A stretch of 56,988 bases of DNA from an uncultured Elusimicrobiales bacterium (lineage in GTDB: Bacteria; Elusimicrobiota; Elusimicrobia; Elusimicrobiales; Elusimicrobiaceae), in assembly GCA_944324095.1 (NCBI GenBank), contig CALUUY010000003.1, forward strand, positions 1-56,988. The letters are read 5' to 3'. Within the stretch, counting starts at the first letter, position 1; every line of letters begins with the position of its first letter. Position numbers and translations under genes: made by a program. The notes beneath the pieces are model-generated. The model did no database searches. It was not told the origin of the DNA and was given only the letters and a program-made list of their open reading frames with translations. Positions 14,010 to 21,967 of the stretch are shown in pieces.

Positions 14010-15326
14010 ATGAGATTTTTAGCTTTTATTTTTTTACTCCTGTTAAGTGCGCCCTTCCATGCGCAAAATCTTCCGCGCGTTTTGACAAAAAACATCACTC
14101 AACAGCAACTTAAACAAACCCTTAAGCAAAAGGCCACAGCAACCAAAAATTTCGTTACATCCTTTCAAAAGCGAGCTTCTTTCTCTAAAACGGGCCAGCG
14201 CAACGCCCCGTCCAACGGCGTATGGCAAGAATTATGGAAAGACCCTCCCCACCGCTTGGAAGAACAAGAATATCCGCTAGACCACAATCCGTTCAGTGAT
14301 TTTAACATCACGTTGCGCCAAATAGAAGCGTTAAAAGAGCAGTATAATGTTTATTACTCGGAAAAGTCCCTTTACCATATGCTGGAACATTCCTACCACC
14401 CCTCATCTTTTGCGCATCATAATAACAAAATGGTTTTACGGGCACTTATCAACCACATTAAAAGAATTCAATGGTTAAACCAATACCCCAATAAAGGCCG
14501 TAACGCTCTTAAGCAGGATAAAGGGGAAAACCCTATTTTCCAACTGGCAAGGCATCTGCAACAAGAAAAGATGATTTTTCTGGGAGAATACCATTTTAAC
14601 CCGGAAATTCAGCAATTTGTCAGCGGTTTAATCTTAGCCCTTAAAGCGCAACAGCCCAAACGGAGAATAGTCGTTTTCACAGAATTTCTTCCGCTTTCCC
14701 CGCGCAAACTGCCGGACGGGCAAACGCTAGAAACCTATTACCGCCGGATTAACCAAAAAGATATGGCCCCTATTTCTTGGATGGACGTATCTTCTTATAC
14801 ATACGCCCAAAATACGTTTAATGAATTATTAAAAAACCGGGTAGAGACATTCCCGCTGGAAGACAAACAACACGTGCAATTAATGTCCCAAGAATACAAT
14901 TCCGAACAGTGTGAGCTTCCCCTATCAGTATCTATACGAAACAAAACCTGGGCCCGCATAATAGAAAACAAAATGGCCCAAATTCGCCAAACGGATCCCG
15001 ATGCTTTGTTTGTGGTGTATGCGGGGCTGGGCCACGTTTCTTGGATTTACCCGTATGCCTTGCCTAAATTTTTTGCTAAAGAAAACCCCTCAGTGGTGTC
15101 TGTTATTCTAAAAGAGCACCTAAAACTAAATTTTTTAACCAATATTTGGGGCCCTAAAGATCCATTTTTTAAATTTCCTAAAACAAATACGGTTTTTTAT
15201 TGGGCCGGCCCCGATGCCCGCCGCTTGGCTACAAATACAGGGTTTGATTATATGGTACCCCTCAGCAAGAACAACTGGCAACGCTTTAAACAATTCTTTA
15301 ATGAATTGGCCGCTATGTTAGATTAA
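14010..15326 (+). CDS. ChaN/TIKI-like exported protein (paralogue 2)
   Basis: The ATG at 14010 begins a signal peptide (MRFLAFIFLLLLSAPFHA-Q); an upstream TTG at 13977 would put charged residues before it. The 438-residue protein shares the family landmarks with its divergent neighbour: FLGEYHF (GExH), RRIVVFTEF, KTWARIIENKM, and YAGLGHVSW. Both also share a YWAGPDAR/YWRGPDAR motif near the end. It is predicted to be periplasmic. The ribosome-binding site is weak. The pair clearly arose by duplication and then diverged; the ligand or substrate is unknown. Confidence 0.75.
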   Translation: MRFLAFIFLLLLSAPFHAQNLPRVLTKNITQQQLKQTLKQKATATKNFVTSFQKRASFSKTGQRNAPSNGVWQELWKDPPHRLEEQEYPLDHNPFSDFNITLRQIEALKEQYNVYYSEKSLYHMLEHSYHPSSFAHHNNKMVLRALINHIKRIQWLNQYPNKGRNALKQDKGENPIFQLARHLQQEKMIFLGEYHFNPEIQQFVSGLILALKAQQPKRRIVVFTEFLPLSPRKLPDGQTLETYYRRINQKDMAPISWMDVSSYTYAQNTFNELLKNRVETFPLEDKQHVQLMSQEYNSEQCELPLSVSIRNKTWARIIENKMAQIRQTDPDALFVVYAGLGHVSWIYPYALPKFFAKENPSVVSVILKEHLKLNFLTNIWGPKDPFFKFPKTNTVFYWAGPDARRLATNTGFDYMVPLSKNNWQRFKQFFNELAAMLD

Positions 15327-15383
15327 TTATCCGGCACCATCGGCAAGTTTCTTCTTTTAGTTTCATTTAATTTTACTTTCCCC

Positions 15384-15410
15384 TTGAAGATTCTGCTTTT
15401 TTGCTATACT
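15384..15410 (+). promoter_or_regulatory. Promoter of the pilin gene
   Basis: TTGAAG (15384-15389) and TATACT (15405-15410) form a sigma70-like pair with a slightly short 15-nt spacer, about 50 nt upstream of the pilin start. Confidence 0.45.
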
Positions 15411-15462
15411 ATTTATATAGGGGTTTATATACTTTAAAACCCCCAATTTAAAAAGAGAGTTT

Positions 15463-15930
15463 ATGATTAAAAACTTGAACAAAAAGGGTTTTACACTCAT
15501 AGAACTGCTGGTAGTAGTTCTTATTATCGGCATATTAGCCTCCGTGGCCTTGCCGCAATACCAAAGAGCAATAGCCAAAAGTCGGGCATCTGAAGCGTGG
15601 ACAAACTTGCGCGCCATAGAAACGGCTTTGGAGGTCAAAAGGCTAGAGGGAGGCTCTCCGCGCGTTCTTACTTTTGAGGACTTAGATTTGTCTTTTGATG
15701 GAGCGACTGGCAGAACCTTTCGGACTAAAAATTTTAATTATACTTTATACCCAGGTGATGGAGCCGACGCACACGCAACTCCTCAATGGCGACCTTATTA
15801 TTATGTTTATTTGTTTTTTAAAAACGGCAAACGACATTGTCATGACAGCGAAGACAGATGTAAAGACTTTGGTTTCACCAAAGAGGCCGGACAATGTCTA
15901 ACTCATCCAGGAACTTGTTATACAGAATAA
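15463..15930 (+). CDS. Type IV pilin / pseudopilin
   Basis: A 155-residue protein with a class III signal: a short basic leader ending KKG, then FTLIELLVVVLIIGILASVALPQY. Cleavage is expected between Gly9 and Phe10, and the conserved Glu5 of the mature protein is present. The globular part has a pair of Cys near the C-terminus (QCLTHPGTC), probably disulfide-bonded, plus CHDSEDRC upstream. An AAGAGAG ribosome-binding site precedes the ATG. It stands alone with its own promoter and terminator, so assembly genes must lie elsewhere. Whether it makes pili or belongs to a secretion or uptake system is open. Confidence 0.88.
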   Translation: MIKNLNKKGFTLIELLVVVLIIGILASVALPQYQRAIAKSRASEAWTNLRAIETALEVKRLEGGSPRVLTFEDLDLSFDGATGRTFRTKNFNYTLYPGDGADAHATPQWRPYYYVYLFFKNGKRHCHDSEDRCKDFGFTKEAGQCLTHPGTCYTE

Positions 15931-15942
15931 ATTTTATTTAAA

Positions 15943-15968
15943 AACCCCGCTCTTCGGTGGGGTTTTTG
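15943..15968 (+). terminator. Rho-independent terminator after the pilin gene
   Basis: AACCCC / GGGGTT stem around a short loop followed by TTTTTG. It lies 12 nt after the pilin stop. Confidence 0.75.
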
Positions 15969-15981
15969 TTATAATAAAAAA

Positions 15982-17490
15982 ATGAAAAAAAGAACCTTTC
16001 TCTTCTTGTTAGCTATTCTATTGTTGGTAATTATAGCGGGTGTTTCCTTTTATAAACTCCGCCCGCGGTTTATCCTAAACCCTAGCGGCAGGACTCCTCT
16101 TTCCGGTGTTTATAAAATCCCTTTTACTAATAAAGCCCCTCTTACGGTTACAGTAGCCGGCCAGCGGGGCGACGCAGACATTACACACACCTTCCCCGCC
16201 GGATATGGCAGGGCTTTCCCAGTGCACGGCTTGTATCCCAAAACCCAAAACCAAGTAACGGTGGTTTACCAAAACCAAAAAAAGCATTTTACGGTAAACA
16301 TACCGGAAGTTACCGTTAATAAAGGTTACGTTCCCGCGCAACAAGTAGTCATTACGGAAAAAGACCCTTCTCAAGCCCAAACGGATGATATTTACTTCAT
16401 TAGCGCCAGCATTGGGGAAGAACACCCCACCATCAGCTGGGCCATTTTGGGTTACAGCCGCAAAGGCAACCTGCGTTATGTAAACATAGACGATAAACCC
16501 CGCCTAAACGAATTACAACGCATCGTACCCCAAAACAACGAAATGATTTTAATTACTAATATTGGCTCCGAAACACTACTTGGCAAAAGACTGCTTGATT
16601 TAAGTAACAAAAACAAAATAGGCCACCACGACCGCGTCAAAAAAGGCGATCATTTTATCTCTTTAGCCAATTCCAAGTGGGGATTTGAAGACCGCGTAAT
16701 AGAAATAGACCAAAAAGGCAATATCGTGCGGGACTTGTTGGCCGGAGAGCTCATACGCAAAATCGTCCGCCGGCAAAACTCCCCGGAGGAACAAGCCCTT
16801 TTAAACCGCGTGGTATTTGACGAACAAAACATCTACCTAACCAAAGAAGGCAAGAAACAAGCCATAGATTGGGCGCACATCAATTCTATTGTATATGATG
16901 AAAAAAGCGATATTTTGTATTGTTCGTTTCGTAATTTAGGGGTCATAGCCGTCAAATACACGCCGTGGGAGCTTATTTGGTGGATGGTAACGGACAAATT
17001 GGATTTCCTCCCGCCGGACGACCCCACCGCCAAACACCGGGGCTTTTTGGACACACTCCCCTCCCTGCAAGATTACCGCGTTAAAGGGGACGGCCTGACC
17101 GACGGCCCCAAACACCACCACGCCTTATTTTTATGGCCAGACGGCACCATCGGCCTTTTTGATAACCGCGGATACACCAACAATAAAAGCCGTTACGTAG
17201 AATACAAAATTTCCGGGCAACACGGCCAATGGACAGCCAAAAAGGTGTATGAATATTTTGACCCTTCTCTAACAGACAATGACTATACCTCAGACATAGA
17301 CGTCCTGCCAAACGGCAACCTGCTTATTCTATACGGTATGGAACAAGCTATCGTGGAAGTGGACAAAAACACCAAAGAAAAACTTTACCAACTGAGTTTT
17401 GCCCTGCCTACCGAAATGATTTACCGTGTGGACAAAATGCCCTTTTATCCCACCCCCGGCCGGCAGTATCCCAAAGAACATCAATTCTAA
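15982..17490 (+). CDS. Arylsulfate sulfotransferase (ASST) family protein
   Basis: A 502-residue protein with an N-terminal hydrophobic anchor or signal (about residues 5-24). An N-terminal beta domain (about 30-125) follows, then a beta-propeller-like region with ASST-type motifs: HHD after a DLSNKN turn, PKHHHALFLWPDGTIGLFDNR, and VLPNGNLLILYG. Family members move a sulfate group from one phenol to another without PAPS, through a histidine intermediate, in the periplasm. The His-rich KHHH motif fits the active site. In a gut organism, substrates could be host or dietary phenolic sulfates; that is inference. It is a monocistronic unit between two terminators. Confidence 0.78.
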   Translation: MKKRTFLFLLAILLLVIIAGVSFYKLRPRFILNPSGRTPLSGVYKIPFTNKAPLTVTVAGQRGDADITHTFPAGYGRAFPVHGLYPKTQNQVTVVYQNQKKHFTVNIPEVTVNKGYVPAQQVVITEKDPSQAQTDDIYFISASIGEEHPTISWAILGYSRKGNLRYVNIDDKPRLNELQRIVPQNNEMILITNIGSETLLGKRLLDLSNKNKIGHHDRVKKGDHFISLANSKWGFEDRVIEIDQKGNIVRDLLAGELIRKIVRRQNSPEEQALLNRVVFDEQNIYLTKEGKKQAIDWAHINSIVYDEKSDILYCSFRNLGVIAVKYTPWELIWWMVTDKLDFLPPDDPTAKHRGFLDTLPSLQDYRVKGDGLTDGPKHHHALFLWPDGTIGLFDNRGYTNNKSRYVEYKISGQHGQWTAKKVYEYFDPSLTDNDYTSDIDVLPNGNLLILYGMEQAIVEVDKNTKEKLYQLSFALPTEMIYRVDKMPFYPTPGRQYPKEHQF

Positions 17491-17507
17491 TTATCCGCCC
17501 TTTAACC

Positions 17508-17545
17508 ATAACGCTACCCATTAAATGTGGTAGCGTTATTTTTTG
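17508..17545 (+). terminator. Terminator after the sulfotransferase gene
   Basis: Perfect 11-bp stem ATAACGCTACC / GGTAGCGTTAT followed by TTTTTT. The right arm overlaps the stop codon of the convergent thioredoxin-like gene. Confidence 0.85.
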
Positions 17546-17778
17546 CTTTGCAAAAGAATTTCTTTTATTTTCTCTACACTTACCAAATGCCCCGCCAGCT
17601 TTACCTGCCCGTCCACTACTAAAGCCGGCGTACAAAGCACGCCATACGCCATAATGGCATTTAAATCTTCTACCTTTTGCACAGTGGCGCACAAAGCCAA
17701 CTCTTTTACCGCTTGCTGCGTAAGCTGCATAAGCATTTTGCATTTAGGGCAACCCGTGCCTAAGATTTCTATTTTCAT
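17536..17778 (-). CDS. Small thioredoxin-like redox protein
   Basis: An 80-residue protein starting MKIEILGTGCPKCKML with a CxxC redox centre (CPKC) and the cis-Pro region TPALVV. It belongs to the small redox-active-disulfide thioredoxin family (Thioredoxin_3). The start at 17778 has a perfect AGGAGG; the longer frame upstream lies inside the permease gene. It is the last gene of an arsR-permease-thioredoxin operon, an arrangement seen in many anaerobes, where it probably delivers electrons or handles a metal(loid) for the permease system. Confidence 0.85.
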   Translation of the reverse strand: MKIEILGTGCPKCKMLMQLTQQAVKELALCATVQKVEDLNAIMAYGVLCTPALVVDGQVKLAGHLVSVEKIKEILLQSKK

Positions 17779-17786
17779 TTTTCCTC

Positions 17787-18752
17787 CTATAAAATGGCAT
17801 TGATTAAAAAACCCACCGCCATAAACGCTACAATTAAATAAGCCAAAAATACACCGATGATCTTCCAACTTAATACTTTTTTTAACATCATTATTTCAGG
17901 TAAAGAAATGGCCGTAATACTCATCAAAATCACCAAAGCCGTTCCAACCGGCACCCCTTTTAAAAGAAGTGCTTGTATAACCGGCACCACCCCTACGTGG
18001 TTTGCGTATAACGGAGCTCCTATTACCGAAGCCAAAGGCACCGCCCACGGGTTTTGCGCACCTAAATACTTGGCCAGCCATTCCACCGGAACATACCCGT
18101 GTATAGCGGCCCCCGCCACTAACCCAAGCACCACATACAACCAAATGCTTTTTATTAAATCCCACGTAAAATGATGGGCATACCAAACAAGCTCTTTCGC
18201 TTTTTGTTTAATGCTTTGCCGGCAGCTGCACGCCGGCGGAGCCGGAACAGGCTTAAACGAAAGCCAATTTTCTAAATGAAACCGGTCTGCCAGCCAACCG
18301 CCCAACACCCCAATTACCATACCGCTTAACACATATACTAACGCCACTAACGGCCCGGCGCCTTTCATACCCACCAGCATAATGGCGGCTATTTCACTAA
18401 TTAATGGAGAGCTGACCAAAAAAGCCATTGTTATTCCAAACGGAATCCCCGCCGCCAAAAAACCCATAAATAACGGGATGGACGAACAAGAACAAAACGG
18501 GGTAACTGTCCCCAATATCACCGCCATCAAATAGCCATACCAGCGTTTTTTGCCGGACAGATAATCCCGCACCCGCTCAGCCGACAGCTGCGCCCGAAAC
18601 AATGAAATAACAAACACAAGCACATACAAAAGTACAAATATTTTGGTTATGTCTTCTATAAAAAAATGCACAGCTTGCCCAAAATGGGTATTTACGTCCA
18701 ACCCCATTTGCGCAGTACTCCAATCCGCCAGCCAAGTAAAAACTTCCAGCAT
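17787..18752 (-). CDS. ArsP/DUF318-type permease
   Basis: A 321-residue membrane protein with about eight to ten hydrophobic segments and the family hallmark TPFCSCSSIPL in an early helix. A cytoplasmic loop carries a Cys pair (PPACSCR). This COG0701 family includes exporters of trivalent organoarsenicals. The ArsR-type regulator just upstream and the thioredoxin-like partner 8 nt downstream support a metal(loid) role; the substrate cannot be stated from sequence. The paired Cys in the membrane motif are candidate metal ligands. Confidence 0.85.
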   Translation of the reverse strand: MLEVFTWLADWSTAQMGLDVNTHFGQAVHFFIEDITKIFVLLYVLVFVISLFRAQLSAERVRDYLSGKKRWYGYLMAVILGTVTPFCSCSSIPLFMGFLAAGIPFGITMAFLVSSPLISEIAAIMLVGMKGAGPLVALVYVLSGMVIGVLGGWLADRFHLENWLSFKPVPAPPACSCRQSIKQKAKELVWYAHHFTWDLIKSIWLYVVLGLVAGAAIHGYVPVEWLAKYLGAQNPWAVPLASVIGAPLYANHVGVVPVIQALLLKGVPVGTALVILMSITAISLPEIMMLKKVLSWKIIGVFLAYLIVAFMAVGFLINAIL

Positions 18753-18768
18753 ATTTCTTCCTATTTAC

Positions 18769-18793
18769 ATATTTAAATATATAGATATATTAA
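18769..18793. promoter_or_regulatory. AT-rich palindrome between permease and arsR-type gene
   Basis: ATATTTAAATAT (18769-18780) is a perfect 12-bp palindrome, followed by ATATAGATATAT. It lies in the 52-nt gap between the regulator and the permease. ArsR-family operators are often AT-rich inverted repeats, so this could be a binding site, but low-complexity AT sequence is an alternative. Confidence 0.3.
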
Positions 18794-18804
18794 TGAAAAA
18801 TTTT

Positions 18805-19074
18805 TTATTTTTTCTTTCCATACTCACCCAACTGCCCAGCCAAGCGGGAAAACTCTTCCCGGTTTAGCGAATAATGAACCCATTTGCCTTCTTTGCGGGC
18901 AAGCACCAAACCACTTTCGCACAAAATCTTCATATGATGAGACAATGTAGGCTGCCCCACCTGCATATTATCCAGCAGCTTACAGGCACATATCTCTCCC
19001 GTTTGTAAAATACGCAAAATACACAAACGGTTCTCATCGGCCAAGGCTTTAAAAATTTTGCTTTGCATTTCCAT
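18805..19074 (-). CDS. ArsR-family transcriptional regulator
   Basis: An 89-residue winged-helix repressor: KALADENRLCILRIL, then GEICACKLLD, then the recognition helix QPTLSHHMKILCESGLV. The Cys pair in ICAC matches the alpha-3 metal site (ELCVC) of ArsR/SmtB proteins. It is first in the operon with the permease and the thioredoxin-like gene, and probably derepresses them on binding a metal(loid). Confidence 0.9.
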   Translation of the reverse strand: MEMQSKIFKALADENRLCILRILQTGEICACKLLDNMQVGQPTLSHHMKILCESGLVLARKEGKWVHYSLNREEFSRLAGQLGEYGKKK

Positions 19075-19216
19075 TTACATTACACCCGTATCATAAAGTG
19101 AACAAATGTATTTTAGCAAACATATTCACAATTATCAATATATTAATTTTCTAATCCAAAAAACTTTCGCACAAAAACGCCCGGGGTTTCTTATAATAAA
19201 CAAAAGGAGGAGTTTT

Positions 19217-20314
19217 ATGAAAAAACTACTAGCAAGTGTACTAACATTACTTTTAACAGCTTGGCAGGCCGTCCCGGCGTGGGCGTGTACCGGCATTGCC
19301 TTTGCCACTAAAGACGGAGCCCACCTGCAGGCGCGCTCCATTGAGTGGGGTGGTTTTTCGCTGGAAAGCAAACTGGTGATTATGCCGCGCGGAGAGCAAA
19401 ATACATCTTTTACCCCGCAAGGGCAAAACGGCCTTTCCTGGAAAAACAAATATGGTGCCGTGGGCATCAGCACCGTAAAAGACGCTTTTATTGGGGAAGG
19501 GGTAAACGAAAAGGGCCTGGGGGCCGGCATTTTTTATTTTTCCGGCTATGGCAGTTTAGCTCCGTTTAATGCCAAAAAAGCCAAAAAATCCGTGGCGGAC
19601 GTGGAACTGGTGCGCTGGATGTTAACAAACTTTGCCACGGTGGAAGAAGTAATAGCAGGGCTTAAAAAAATAGAAATCATTAGCATTTATCCGCCGCAAC
19701 CCGGCCAGAAGGACGCCTCCACCGGCCACTGGCGCATTACAGATGCCACCGGCCGCAGCATTGTGCTGGAAATTGAAAACAACGGCCAACGCCATATTTA
19801 CGAAAACACGGTAGGCGTGCTTACCAACTCGCCCTCCTTTCCGTGGCAGGTAACGCATTTAAATAATTATGTAAACCTGCACCCGGGGGCTGTAAAACCC
19901 AATAAAATGGGGAGTTTGGAACTAACCGCCTTTGGCGCCGGGACCGGAATGTGGGGATTACCGGGAGACATTACCCCTCCGTCCCGCTTTGTACGGGCTT
20001 TTTTCTACCTGCACACCGCACCCGTACCCGCCACCGCACACGAAGGGGTTCTGCAAGCGTTTCACATTTTAAATAATTTTGATATTCCCATAGGGCTGGA
20101 ATTTGCCGCCGGGGAAGAAATACCCAACCTGCCCAGCGCCACCCAGTGGACAAGCGTAACCAACCTTACGCACCCCGCTTTGTATTACCGCACAATGAAT
20201 AACAGTCAAATCCGCTTAGTGGATTTAACAAAAATTGATTTTTCTACGGTAAAAGCGCAAGTTCTGCCACTTGATAAAGAACCGGAACAAATACACCCGG
20301 TAAAACTAGAATAA
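19217..20314 (+). CDS. Exported choloylglycine-hydrolase-family amidase (bile salt hydrolase/penicillin V acylase-like)
   Basis: The start at 19217 follows a perfect AAAGGAGG and encodes a signal peptide ending AWA before Cys24. That Cys becomes the N-terminal nucleophile of an Ntn hydrolase (CTGIAFATKDG). Family residues visible: Arg40 in ARSIEW, Asn in LTNSPSF, and Arg in PSRFVRAFF. The usual Asp after the Arg is Glu43, a conservative change. The 365-residue length fits the family. Members cleave linear amides such as conjugated bile salts, penicillin V or acyl-homoserine lactones. Bile salts are the attractive substrate in a gut organism, but sequence alone does not separate the activities. 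Activation is by signal-peptide cleavage in the periplasm. Confidence 0.82.
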   Translation: MKKLLASVLTLLLTAWQAVPAWACTGIAFATKDGAHLQARSIEWGGFSLESKLVIMPRGEQNTSFTPQGQNGLSWKNKYGAVGISTVKDAFIGEGVNEKGLGAGIFYFSGYGSLAPFNAKKAKKSVADVELVRWMLTNFATVEEVIAGLKKIEIISIYPPQPGQKDASTGHWRITDATGRSIVLEIENNGQRHIYENTVGVLTNSPSFPWQVTHLNNYVNLHPGAVKPNKMGSLELTAFGAGTGMWGLPGDITPPSRFVRAFFYLHTAPVPATAHEGVLQAFHILNNFDIPIGLEFAAGEEIPNLPSATQWTSVTNLTHPALYYRTMNNSQIRLVDLTKIDFSTVKAQVLPLDKEPEQIHPVKLE

Positions 20315-20329
20315 CCCCTTACTAAAAAG

Positions 20330-20362
20330 CACCCCCGGGCTAATAAACCCGGGGGTGTTCTT
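20330..20362 (+). terminator. Terminator after the amidase gene
   Basis: 10-bp GC-rich stem CACCCCCGGG / CCCGGGGGTG followed by TTCTTTT, with an A-run on the left that could serve the opposite strand. Confidence 0.8.
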
Positions 20363-20462
20363 TTCATTAACAAAATTCCATTTTTCCAAAAGCAGCTCTT
20401 TCTACCTAAACGATTTTGTTTTAGCAAAAAAGCGGCCTTTTTAAAAACCGGAAAAATTACTT

Positions 20463-21467
20463 TTATAAATGCGCTATAACCGCTTGGGCAAACGCCTCTG
20501 TGCTGGCGTTTCCGCCCAAATCAAAGGTAAGAACTTTACCTTCGGTTAATACGGCCGTTAAGGCATTTTCTACACGTTGTGCACAGGCTGTTTCTCCCAA
20601 GTGGCGAAGCATCAAACACGCGCTTAACAATAAAGCCGTGGGGTTGGCTTTGTGCTGGCCCGCTAATGCCGGGCTGCTGCCGTGCACTGCCTCAAACACA
20701 GCCGCTTTGACGCCGATATTGGCCCCCGGGGCCACGCCCAAACCACCGGTAAGCCCGGCAGCCAAGTCGGACACAATGTCCCCGTACAAATTAGGCAATA
20801 CAAAGACGTCGTAGTTCTCCGGGTTGATAACCAGCTGCATACACAAATTGTCCACCAGAACTTCTTCGTAAGTTACTTGCGGGTACGCCTGCGCCACTGC
20901 ACGAGTAGCTTCCAAAAAGAGTCCGTCCGAAAATTTACAAATATTGGCTTTGCTAACAGCCGTAACCTTGCGGCGGTTGTTTTTTACCGCATATTCAAAA
21001 GCGTAGCGGGCTATGCGTTCGGACGCGCCGCGCGTAATGCGCTTAATGGACTCGGCGGTATCCTCATCAATTTTACGTTCTATACCGGCATAAAGGTCTT
21101 CCGTATTTTCACGCACAATAACCAAATCCACCTTCTCATACCGGCTTTTTACACCGGGCAAAGTTTTAGCCGGGCGCACACAGGCGTATAAATCCAGCTC
21201 TTTGCGAAGCGCCACATTGACACTGCGAAACCCCTTGCCAATAGGCGTAGTAATGGGCCCTTTTAAGGCTACGGCATTTTGAGCGATACTATCCAACACA
21301 CGCTGAGGCAACACCGTGCCTTCTTTTTCTAATACGTCTGCGCCGGCGGATTGTTCTTCCCATTCAATAGGAGCCTGCGCCGCTTGTAAAATGTCCGTTA
21401 CCGCGCGGGTAATTTCGGGGCCGATGCCGTCCCCCGGGATTAAGGTTACCAAGTGTTTTTTGGTCAT
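20463..21467 (-). CDS. NAD-type isocitrate dehydrogenase (isocitrate/isopropylmalate dehydrogenase family)
   Basis: A 334-residue beta-decarboxylating dehydrogenase starting LIPGDGIGPEI. The substrate-binding segment reads GFRSVNVALRKELDLYACVRP: the SxN...R pattern is that of isocitrate dehydrogenases, not the pattern of isopropylmalate or homoisocitrate enzymes. VDLVIVRENTEDLYAG and the NLYGDIVSDLAAGL metal-site motif are present. It converts isocitrate to 2-oxoglutarate. It is last in a four-gene operon with a citrate-synthase-like gene and two aconitase-like subunits; its ATG overlaps the preceding TGA by 4 nt. Short length and family make NAD use likely; coenzyme choice is inferred. Confidence 0.85.
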   Translation of the reverse strand: MTKKHLVTLIPGDGIGPEITRAVTDILQAAQAPIEWEEQSAGADVLEKEGTVLPQRVLDSIAQNAVALKGPITTPIGKGFRSVNVALRKELDLYACVRPAKTLPGVKSRYEKVDLVIVRENTEDLYAGIERKIDEDTAESIKRITRGASERIARYAFEYAVKNNRRKVTAVSKANICKFSDGLFLEATRAVAQAYPQVTYEEVLVDNLCMQLVINPENYDVFVLPNLYGDIVSDLAAGLTGGLGVAPGANIGVKAAVFEAVHGSSPALAGQHKANPTALLLSACLMLRHLGETACAQRVENALTAVLTEGKVLTFDLGGNASTEAFAQAVIAHL

Positions 21468-21964
21468 ACTAAATCAAACCCGCCGTGTTTTTTAATGTGA
21501 GCCATTAGGCCGCCTTCATTTAAAATTTTAATCATCACGTCCGGCAGCGGCGTAACGGGAATGTCTATTTTCTGGGTTAAGTTGTGTACCACGCCGGCTT
21601 TTACGTCCACTTCCAGCTCGTCCCCGGCGTTAATTTTATCGGTATCGCACTCCACCAATAAAAGCCCAATATTAATAGCGTTACGGAAAAAGATGCGCGC
21701 AAAACTTTTGGCCAATACTGCGTTTACACCCGCCAGCTTGATAATGGTGGGGGCGTGCTCGCGCGAAGAACCTAAACCAAAGTTTTTGCCGGCTACCACA
21801 AAATCTCCTTTTTTCATAGAAGAAGCAAAGGCCGGGTCAGCATCTTCCAGCACGTGTTTAGCCATTTCCGGCAAGTTGCTGCGCAGGTGAAACAAACGGC
21901 CGGGAGCGATGTGGTCGGTACTAATATCATTGCCAAATTTCCAAGCATTTCCTTTTAATAGCAT
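21464..21964 (-). CDS. Aconitase-like hydro-lyase, small subunit (LeuD type)
   Basis: A 166-residue swivelling-domain subunit: GNDISTDHIAPGR, NFGLGSSREHAP, and FARIFFRNAINIGL. The substrate loop after GRLF reads HLRS; an Arg there is more typical of enzymes acting on citrate or homocitrate than of isopropylmalate isomerase. Together with the large subunit it should interconvert citrate and isocitrate. Start 21964 lies 3 nt after the large-subunit stop. Confidence 0.82.
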   Translation of the reverse strand: MLLKGNAWKFGNDISTDHIAPGRLFHLRSNLPEMAKHVLEDADPAFASSMKKGDFVVAGKNFGLGSSREHAPTIIKLAGVNAVLAKSFARIFFRNAINIGLLLVECDTDKINAGDELEVDVKAGVVHNLTQKIDIPVTPLPDVMIKILNEGGLMAHIKKHGGFDLV

Positions 21965-21967
21965 AAA

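Noticed and set aside
17408-17743. Minus-strand frames overlapping the sulfotransferase end and thioredoxin-like gene
   Set aside because: They are in another frame of confirmed genes and lack domain signals.
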